From contig DIYD01000103.1 in the NCBI GenBank assembly GCA_002428905.1, positions 1 to 6,012 of the forward strand: DNA of 6,012 bases, read 5' to 3'. The notes below the pieces were generated by a model. The model saw only the letters and a list, made by a program, of their open reading frames with translations. It had not been told where the DNA came from and did not search any database. The translations under genes were made by a program, and so were the position numbers. This document shows, one piece after another, positions 1-4,691 of this stretch; position 1 is the first letter of the stretch; each line of letters opens with the position of its first letter. Source of the stretch: Bacteroidetes bacterium UBA6063. GTDB lineage: Bacteria; Bacteroidota; Bacteroidia; NS11-12g; UBA9320.

Positions 1-371
1 CCATCGTCTTTTATATCACCATGAAAACCATGCAGTACAGCATTAATAAACAACCCACTCCCTCCTACCATTACCACCACGTCGTATTTCTTAAACAAAT
101 CAGACAATACGGACATCGCATCACGAGCAAACTCTCCGGCAGAGTAATAGTCGTGAATGCTCTTGTGTGCAATGAAATGATGTTTTACGGTAGCCAACTC
201 TTCGTCCGACGGACGGGCTACACCAATGTTCAGTTCCGCATAAAACTGCCTCGAATCTGCAGATAAAATTTCTGTGTTAAAATGCTGAGCAATTTCAATA
301 CCGAGACTGGTCTTGCCTGAGGCTGTGGGGCCACCTACAACAATGAGTCGCTTATCGCGAGAAACAAGCAT
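1..371 (-). CDS. miaA: tRNA dimethylallyltransferase MiaA (N-terminal part, 3' end outside window)
   Basis: MiaA transfers a dimethylallyl group from DMAPP to N6 of A37 in tRNAs that read codons starting with U, the first step towards ms2i6A. About 123 N-terminal codons are visible of a family usually near 300 residues. The frame begins MLVSRDKRLIVVGG. It shows the P-loop GPTASGKT (about residues 14-21), SADSRQFY (the substrate-contacting region, usually SADSRQIY), NIGVARP (usually NIGTAKP), HHFI, YSAGEFARDA and GGSGLF. All are in family order, so the call is firm. The ATG shares one base with the TAA of the upstream gene (TAATG), which suggests translational coupling and settles the start. 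The gene is the third of a leftward operon after cca and the pRiA4b-like gene. No frameshift is seen; the truncation is only the window edge. Confidence 0.96.
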   Translation of the reverse strand, partial: MLVSRDKRLIVVGGPTASGKTSLGIEIAQHFNTEILSADSRQFYAELNIGVARPSDEELATVKHHFIAHKSIHDYYSAGEFARDAMSVLSDLFKKYDVVVMVGGSGLFINAVLHGFHGDIKDD

Positions 372-913
372 TACATGTCCATATCGTCTCCGGCACCAGA
401 TGCTGGAGTATCAATGTCGTCATCAAGCCCCATATCGCTCACATCTGGTTCCTCTGCTTCGCTGATGATGTCATCGACCAACTCTTCAAATTCGTTCGTG
501 GCCTGACCAATAACTACTTTGGTCTGCTTGGGAGGTTCTCCTACCGACTTCGAACAACGCGGGTACGTAAACGCAGCATTGGCACGTTCAATCTTGAACA
601 ATTGAATGCGTATATGCCACTCCAGTTCGTCATGAGTAACCAACAACATACGCTGATGTGGGTCATTCACAAACTGATTAAGTTTCGCATCTGCCATTTG
701 AACCACACCTTCTTCTTCTGTGTTACTCACCTCTTTGCCTTTGCGCCATAAATCGCCCGACATGTAGAAAGAAGCCGGTGTATCGGTCTTAAACTTGATG
801 TTTTCTATGATACAATTATAAAAGTCGCGGAACGATTGATTGGCACGCACTTCAATCATGCGTTCTAAATCCTCCACGTCTTCGAATGTTACTTTAAATC
901 TATATACAATCAT
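371..913 (-). CDS. plasmid pRiA4b ORF-3-like / IS1096 passenger TnpR-like family protein, function unknown
   Basis: This 180-residue protein resembles the pRiA4b ORF-3 (IS1096 passenger 'TnpR'-named) family. The family has no established biochemical role and, despite its name, is usually chromosomal and not a resolvase. Family-like segments are the N-terminal YRFKVTFEDVEDLERMIEV, the ASFYMSGDLWRKGKEV stretch (about 47-62) and the YPRCSKSVGEPPKQ stretch (117-130). After residue 140 comes a low-complexity tail: 17 of the last 40 residues are Asp or Glu and none is Lys or Arg. There is no signal peptide or membrane segment, so it is probably cytosolic. It starts 4 nt after the cca stop and its stop overlaps the miaA start, so it is almost certainly co-expressed with both tRNA enzymes. 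A role linked to tRNA or RNA is inference from position only. The family call is from remembered motifs and is fairly confident. Confidence 0.85.
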   Translation of the reverse strand: MIVYRFKVTFEDVEDLERMIEVRANQSFRDFYNCIIENIKFKTDTPASFYMSGDLWRKGKEVSNTEEEGVVQMADAKLNQFVNDPHQRMLLVTHDELEWHIRIQLFKIERANAAFTYPRCSKSVGEPPKQTKVVIGQATNEFEELVDDIISEAEEPDVSDMGLDDDIDTPASGAGDDMDM

Positions 914-917
914 GTAT

Positions 918-2336
918 TCAGTTGTCTGAATGTGGCAAAGTCAACCCAAGTTCTTTGCCTTTATTTAATACAAAATTAATAGCCTCGTCGCGATTATTCT
1001 TAATAACCCCATCCAAAACCGCATCTTTCAATGCGCTTTTGATCATTCCAACTTCTCGTGACGGCTTTAGACCAAACAGCTTCATTATCTCATCACCCGA
1101 CACCGGTGGTTGGAAATTCCGTATACGATCGCGTTCTTCGACGTCTTTTATCTTTTGCTCCACCAGTTGGAGGTTCTTCAGGAAACGTTCTACTTTGCGC
1201 TCGTTCTTCGATGTTATATCGCATTTGCTCAATAACATTAAATCGTCGATGTCTTCCCCTGCATCAAAAATCAATCTGCGCACGGCACTGTCGGTTACGA
1301 TCTCCTTTGTAAGAGCAATCGGACGTAAATGCAGAAGTACCATTTTGGCCACGTATTTCATACGATCGTTTAGTGGTAGTTTTAAACGTCTAAAAATACG
1401 TTTGGTCATCTTGGAGCCCACAAACTCATGTCCGTGAAACGTCCAGCCCTCCTTATCGTTGAAGTCCTTCGTGTTTGGCTTTGCAATATCATGCATAATT
1501 GCCGACCAACGTAACCAAAGGTCGTTGCTATATTCAGCCACGTTATCCAATACCTGTAAGGTGTGATAAAAATTATCCTTATGGCGTTGACCATTACGTT
1601 CTTCAACGCCTTGTAAAGCAACCATCTCTGGGAAGAACTGATGCAATAAGCGCGTATTGAATAAGAGTTTAAAACCTATTGAAGGTTTCTCAGACAGAAC
1701 AATTTTGTTTACCTCATCAATGATGCGTTCCTGAGAAATGATGGATAATCGCTTGGATGTACGCTTGATGCCTTCGTAGGTCTTATCTTCAATGTGAAAT
1801 CCCAATTGTGAAGCAAACCGCACGGCGCGCATCATTCGAAGCGGATCATCTGAAAAGGTTACTTCCGGATCGAGCGGTGTACGCAAAATACCATTGTGTA
1901 GGTCTTCTACACCACCAAATGGATCTACAAGCTCGCCATAGGTATCGTAATTCAGGCTGATAGCCAACGCGTTAATGGTAAAATCACGACGGTTTTGGTC
2001 GTCTTGCAGCGTCCCCTCTTCTACAATCGGTTTTCGACTGTTGCGTTGGTAGGATTCCTTTCGGGCCCCTACAAATTCAAAATCCCAGGTATCCTGATGA
2101 ATATGGGCTGTTCCAAAGTTCTTAAAGTAGTTTACTTCAGGTTTGCCCTTCAGTTGTTGTGCTACCGCTTTGGCCAATTCAATACCAGAACCAACGGTCA
2201 CAAAATCAATATCCTTACATGGACGTTGGAGTAAAGCATCGCGCACAAAGCCCCCAACAACATAGACGTCCTGGTCAAGTTGTTTTGCCGCTTTTTTTAC
2301 GGTTTCGAATATGGGATGTTTGAGATGCGTTAACAT
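918..2336 (-). CDS. cca: CCA tRNA nucleotidyltransferase with HD domain
   Basis: The enzyme adds or repairs the 3'-terminal CCA of tRNAs using CTP and ATP, without a nucleic-acid template. The 472-residue product has the class II nucleotidyltransferase head: GGFVRD (28-33), the metal-binding DIDF (Asp42 and Asp44), RRDFTINALA (116-125), DPFGG (138-142) and DDPLRMMRAVRFA (163-175, nucleotide recognition and RNA-binding fold). A C-terminal HD phosphohydrolase-type domain follows, with His252 and His258, MHDIAKP (281-287, with His282 and Asp283) and HGHE (301-304). Length and layout fit Bacteroidota CCA/HD enzymes. The frame stays open upstream to 2582, but that extension is Cys/His/Leu-rich, unlike the family, and overlaps the divergent gene at 2487. 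MLTHLKHPIF at 2336 is therefore chosen. A TACCTTTG box lies 7 nt upstream of this ATG, so the mRNA may be nearly leaderless. It is the first gene of the leftward operon. Whether it does full CCA addition or only A-addition cannot be told by eye. Confidence 0.95.
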   Translation of the reverse strand: MLTHLKHPIFETVKKAAKQLDQDVYVVGGFVRDALLQRPCKDIDFVTVGSGIELAKAVAQQLKGKPEVNYFKNFGTAHIHQDTWDFEFVGARKESYQRNSRKPIVEEGTLQDDQNRRDFTINALAISLNYDTYGELVDPFGGVEDLHNGILRTPLDPEVTFSDDPLRMMRAVRFASQLGFHIEDKTYEGIKRTSKRLSIISQERIIDEVNKIVLSEKPSIGFKLLFNTRLLHQFFPEMVALQGVEERNGQRHKDNFYHTLQVLDNVAEYSNDLWLRWSAIMHDIAKPNTKDFNDKEGWTFHGHEFVGSKMTKRIFRRLKLPLNDRMKYVAKMVLLHLRPIALTKEIVTDSAVRRLIFDAGEDIDDLMLLSKCDITSKNERKVERFLKNLQLVEQKIKDVEERDRIRNFQPPVSGDEIMKLFGLKPSREVGMIKSALKDAVLDGVIKNNRDEAINFVLNKGKELGLTLPHSDN

Positions 2337-2343
2337 GGGGCGG

Positions 2344-2351
2344 CAAAGGTA
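2344..2351 (-). promoter_or_regulatory. Bacteroidota -7 promoter box (TACCTTTG) for the cca operon
   Basis: On the minus strand this reads TACCTTTG, a perfect match to the Bacteroidota primary sigma -7 element TAnnTTTG. Only 7 nt separate it from the cca ATG. As transcription in this phylum usually begins a few bases after the box, the message would start at or just before the start codon. No TTG -33 element is seen 17-23 nt upstream, so the promoter rests on the -7 box and its position. Confidence 0.55.
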
Positions 2352-2460
2352 AGTGGTTCTGTTCTTTTCCTGAGATGAAAAAAACAGACAATTGGTTACT
2401 TCAAAAATTAACGTGAATAGATGGTGTATTAAAAAACTTAGACTTTGGCATAATGCTTGT

Positions 2461-2468
2461 TTTCTTTG
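2461..2468 (+). promoter_or_regulatory. weak candidate -7 box (TTTCTTTG) for the PorP/SprF-like gene
   Basis: TTTCTTTG matches TAnnTTTG at all fixed positions but one. It lies 18 nt before the ATG at 2487, giving a plausible short A-rich leader. There is no matching -33 TTG at normal spacing, so this is only a candidate. Confidence 0.22.
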
Positions 2469-2486
2469 AAGCGTTAAAAAAATAGT

Positions 2487-3425
2487 ATGAAGCGAATATT
2501 GGTGATATTTAGTGTGATAGCGATGGGTGCAAGTGACCTGTTTGCTCAAAATCTGGATCTGTTGAACAACAAAGATTTTCAAGAAATGAACAAGTTAAAC
2601 CCTTCATTAACAGGGGTTTTAAATCGATTTAGATTCCTTGGAAACCAATCAACCAGCACCGACCTGGGTTTTGAGACACGTTGGTTTAAAAGTGCCAGTC
2701 ATCTTGGGTTTAACATTAATCTCAACAGCATCGACAACCTGAGTCGTCGTTCATTTAATGCGTCGTATGCGCGCGATTTCAATCTATCGGAACACGCCAC
2801 GTTTAAACTTGGTGCCAATGTCGATTACCAGATTAAAGTTTTTCACCAGGGCGATCAAATCTTGAACAACATTAGCTTCAAAGATTTCAATGGTTTTGAA
2901 TACCACGTAGATTCATTAAACATTAAGGATTTCTCGGTTGATAGCAAGTTCTGGGATGTAGATCTGGGTGCTTCACTGCTGTTTAAAAACATCCTCGTTG
3001 GTGTGAATGTAAATCACATCAACCGACCAGACATTTCTATACAACGTGGAGTTGAACAACTTGCCGATTTGGAACTGAATGCACAACTGGTAGGTTTCTT
3101 TAACCTGGGATTAATTACCGTAATGCCAACCGGTGTTTATGCGGTACAACAAGACGACGTGTTTAGCAGTTACGGATTAAGTCTCAACCGAAAGCAACTT
3201 ACGTTAAATGCTCAATATGAGTCGTATAACGACGATTACGGTTATGACTTTGGTGTTTCTTACCGATACAAGAAAAGACATTTTATCAACCTCTCGTATC
3301 GCTCTAATCTCGCAACACCTTTGAACCAGAAAGACGGTATTTTCAGTCTTACATTGAACAGCACCATCTTCAACCCCAAGAAGGATTTAGAAGGTATCCT
3401 GGATAAAATAAAGAATATCTACTAG
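2487..3425 (+). CDS. PorP/SprF-family type IX secretion-associated outer-membrane protein, stand-alone paralogue
   Basis: The 312-residue product begins with a Sec signal peptide (MKRILVIFSVIAMGASDLFA, likely cleavage before Gln21). Its mature part has repeated alternating aromatic/hydrophobic strands typical of an outer-membrane beta-barrel. Family-like marks are LNPSLTG (37-43, the LNPAxTG motif near the mature N-terminus of PorP/SprF) and WDVDLGASLLFKNILVGVNVNHINRPD (156-182), matching the family's conserved 'D-G-L-Y-VG-S-NHL' region. PorP/SprF proteins work with the type IX secretion machinery. Some paralogues are thought to anchor cell-surface gliding adhesins or secreted substrates, often beside large C-terminal-domain proteins. 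No such partner, and no porK/L/M/N, is next to it here, so its specific role is open. The ATG at 2487 is set by the signal peptide and sits after an A-rich leader with no Shine-Dalgarno. The stop codon lies in a CTAG shared with the convergent gene. It could be another Bacteroidota barrel family, but PorP/SprF fits best. Confidence 0.78.
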   Translation: MKRILVIFSVIAMGASDLFAQNLDLLNNKDFQEMNKLNPSLTGVLNRFRFLGNQSTSTDLGFETRWFKSASHLGFNINLNSIDNLSRRSFNASYARDFNLSEHATFKLGANVDYQIKVFHQGDQILNNISFKDFNGFEYHVDSLNIKDFSVDSKFWDVDLGASLLFKNILVGVNVNHINRPDISIQRGVEQLADLELNAQLVGFFNLGLITVMPTGVYAVQQDDVFSSYGLSLNRKQLTLNAQYESYNDDYGYDFGVSYRYKKRHFINLSYRSNLATPLNQKDGIFSLTLNSTIFNPKKDLEGILDKIKNIY

Positions 3426-3901
3426 AGTGTTCTGAAGTACTCCAGAATGGCTCGTGCATCTTCTTCTGATACATCCTGATTTGTCATTCGGGTGCCGTTA
3501 TACTTCTCAAGCAATTCCTTAGCCAACGGATCTTTATCCAGCATTTCATCCGGATTCAAAATCAAATTCATAACCCATTCGGGGTTTCTACGATCGAAGA
3601 TACCCTGTGGGCTGGGACCTAATAACTCCTGATCTGCTTTGTGACAAGCTGTACACAAACTATCGTACACAAGCTTGCCGTGTTGAGCCATTTCTTCGTC
3701 AATCACATCTGGCAAGGTAAGCTCTGTAATCGGACCAATCCCCTTGTATTCCATAGGATTGTCCATAGGGTAATCTGCGACCATACTTACGGCCGGTGTT
3801 TCTTCTTCCGCAGCCGTCTCCGTACCTGTCGTGTCTGATTTACCACAAGCGACCAATAATCCAAGTATGGCAATAACGGATAGATAATTAAGTGACTTCA
3901 T
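3422..3901 (-). CDS. monohaem cytochrome c lipoprotein
   Basis: This 159-residue lipoprotein has a signal peptide with lipobox LVAC (Cys19 lipidated), an acidic Thr/Glu-rich linker (about 22-40), and a single class I-type cytochrome c domain from about 65 to the end. The haem site is CTACH (83-87). The likely sixth ligand is Met139 in GTRMTNQDV, followed by the usual C-terminal helix SEEDARAILEYFRTL. It should act as a membrane-tethered electron carrier on the periplasmic side. The stretch from the haem site through RRNPEWVMNLILNPDEM (104-120) recalls, from memory, the small cytochromes found near clade II nitrous oxide reductase genes in Bacteroidota. No nos gene is present here, so that link is only a hint. 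The frame extends 20 codons upstream to 3961, but the ATG at 3901 places the signal peptide correctly and follows a TAGCTTTG box. It converges on the PorP/SprF-like gene with a 4-nt tail overlap. Confidence 0.9.
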   Translation of the reverse strand: MKSLNYLSVIAILGLLVACGKSDTTGTETAAEEETPAVSMVADYPMDNPMEYKGIGPITELTLPDVIDEEMAQHGKLVYDSLCTACHKADQELLGPSPQGIFDRRNPEWVMNLILNPDEMLDKDPLAKELLEKYNGTRMTNQDVSEEDARAILEYFRTL

Positions 3902-3940
3902 AACTTTAGGATGTTTATTCAAGCGTTTATTTAACCACAA

Positions 3941-3948
3941 CAAAGCTA
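3941..3948 (-). promoter_or_regulatory. Bacteroidota -7 promoter box (TAGCTTTG) for the cytochrome c lipoprotein gene
   Basis: The minus strand reads TAGCTTTG, a perfect TAnnTTTG. It lies 39 nt before the ATG at 3901, implying a leader of roughly 30 nt. A TTG on the minus strand (3975-3973) is 24 nt upstream of the box, slightly beyond the usual -33 spacing. The box also argues against the longer start at 3961, which lies upstream of it. Confidence 0.5.
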
Positions 3949-4049
3949 ATACGACCTGCATTTCTTGCCTAACAACGTCTATTGAGATTGGTCATATCAA
4001 ATCCTGTTATTTGACTACAAATGAACTATGCGTGTTGAAGCATTTCCAT

Positions 4050-4057
4050 TACATTTG
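4050..4057 (+). promoter_or_regulatory. candidate -7 promoter box (TACATTTG) for the DUF2262-like gene
   Basis: TACATTTG is an exact TAnnTTTG match. If used, transcription would start near 4063, ruling out the ATG at 4028 and leaving 4079 or 4112 as the start codon. A TTG at 4035-4037 is only 12 nt away, too close for a standard -33 element, so the call is tentative. Confidence 0.4.
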
Positions 4058-4111
4058 ACTTGCCGTCGAAACGACAAAATGTTGAGCATTTTACATGCAG
4101 ATCTTACTCAA

Positions 4112-4609
4112 ATGAAACTTAATCTGTTCCGGAAACTTAGACAGTTTATGACCGATTCACCTGCGGATAAATCGGAAGTTCAACACATGGATGCCACTCC
4201 AAAACCCGCATTTAACCACCCGTTTTTCGGCACAATCGAACCCGTTGGTCAGGATAATTGTTATCGCAGTGAGGTAAACGGGATATCCGTGCTTTTCATT
4301 GACCTCGATACAGACCAACTGGCTGACTATCTGGAACCTGTTATTCCCCTGTTCTCAAAACTTACCCAAATCAAAGACCAGATGATTGCTGAAATGCTTC
4401 CTTTGAAAAACTCAACGTGGTTGGAAGATGGAGAACCCCATTTAACCAAAGGCGAATTTGACCAACTCGTAGCTATATCGCATATAAGTGTATTTGAGGA
4501 CAGAAGCTCGGTAGTTTATTACAACGATCACAATATTTTTGCCGGTGGTGCCATCGTTTCAAGTGTGAAATCAAATCACGTGTATGACAAATCGGAAATT
4601 TACGGTTAG
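4112..4609 (+). CDS. small cytosolic protein of unknown function, DUF2262-like
   Basis: The 165-residue product starts MKLNLFRKLRQF, has a polar linker, and then a compact domain from about residue 34. Visible marks are FNHPFFGTIEP (34-44), an ISVLFIDLDTDQLADYLEPV strand-helix (58-77), GEFDQLVAISHISVF (114-128), and a closing VVYYNDHNIFAGGAIV segment (134-149). The last resembles the 'Y-D-D-x-x-F-x-G-H-x-I-x-V' ending of DUF2262-type proteins, often small stand-alone or toxin-immunity-like proteins. That match is from memory and weak. There is no signal peptide or membrane helix. The frame is open from 4028 with ATGs at 4028, 4079 and 4112. The first 17 residues from 4028 look unlike a protein N-terminus, and a TACATTTG box inside them suggests a later start. 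I chose 4112; 4079, preceded by an A-rich leader, is nearly as good. No functional link to its neighbours is evident. Confidence 0.72.
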   Translation: MKLNLFRKLRQFMTDSPADKSEVQHMDATPKPAFNHPFFGTIEPVGQDNCYRSEVNGISVLFIDLDTDQLADYLEPVIPLFSKLTQIKDQMIAEMLPLKNSTWLEDGEPHLTKGEFDQLVAISHISVFEDRSSVVYYNDHNIFAGGAIVSSVKSNHVYDKSEIYG

Positions 4610-4639
4610 GCCATTCATACATGAGAATTTTATGACGTT

Positions 4640-4665
4640 AACTGATTGATAATCTGGCAGTTTTT
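4640..4665 (+). terminator. weak bulged hairpin plus T-tract after the DUF2262-like gene
   Basis: AACTG at 4640-4644 pairs with CAGTT at 4658-4662. Three more pairs (ATT with AAT) close a small GAT loop, leaving a 4-nt bulge, and the 3' arm runs into TTTTT (4661-4665). It lies 31 nt after the stop. The stem is short and AT-rich, so termination may be partial. Confidence 0.3.
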
Positions 4666-4676
4666 AGTTATCTTAA
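4646..4676 (+). promoter_or_regulatory. possible promoter for the patatin-like gene (TTG-N20-TATCTTAA)
   Basis: TTG at 4646-4648 and TATCTTAA at 4669-4676 are separated by 20 nt, normal spacing for Bacteroidota -33 and -7 elements. The -7 box lacks the final TG of TAnnTTTG. It overlaps the proposed terminator hairpin. If real, the leader to the TTG start at 4692 would be about 10 nt. Confidence 0.27.
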
Positions 4677-4691
4677 AAGGAAAACAAAACA

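Larger units (their letters stand above)
2337..2486. other. divergent intergenic region between cca and the PorP/SprF-like gene
   Basis: These 150 AT-rich bases lie between two divergently transcribed genes and should carry both promoters. The leftward promoter is marked by an exact TAnnTTTG box close to cca. The rightward one is less clear: TTTCTTTG at 2461-2468 differs from TAnnTTTG by one base but has no TTG at a suitable distance upstream. No hairpin, riboswitch-like structure or small ORF with family-like sequence was seen here. Confidence 0.6.
3902..4111. other. divergent intergenic region between the cytochrome c gene and the DUF2262-like gene
   Basis: About 210 nt carry the leaders of two divergent genes, with one exact TAnnTTTG box in each direction (3941-3948 minus, 4050-4057 plus). 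The plus-strand frame is open through the right half from 4028, so part of it could be coding if an earlier start is used. No repeat or stable hairpin was seen. Confidence 0.5.

Noticed and set aside
21..266. 81-codon plus-strand reading frame
   Set aside because: It is antisense to the P-loop and substrate-motif region of miaA, which is clearly coding on the other strand.
371..913. mobile-element (IS1096 passenger) origin suggested by the family name
   Set aside because: No transposase, inverted repeats or target duplications are seen, and the gene is packed within a housekeeping operon; the name is historical.
922..1437. 171-codon plus-strand reading frame
   Set aside because: It is entirely antisense to cca, Ser/Arg/Phe-rich, with no recognisable motif; a shadow of the real coding strand.
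2337..2582. 82-codon upstream extension of the cca frame
   Set aside because: It is unlike the family N-terminus, overlaps the divergent signal-peptide gene at 2487, and lies upstream of the promoter box; the start at 2336 gives the normal length.
3430..3447. TTCTG/CAGAA hairpin near the convergent stops
   Set aside because: It is five pairs only, lies inside the cytochrome c coding sequence, and has no T-tract on either strand, so it is not supported as a terminator.
3902..3961. 20-codon N-terminal extension of the cytochrome c lipoprotein
   Set aside because: It would put a basic segment before the signal peptide and begins upstream of the TAGCTTTG box; the ATG at 3901 gives a standard lipoprotein signal.
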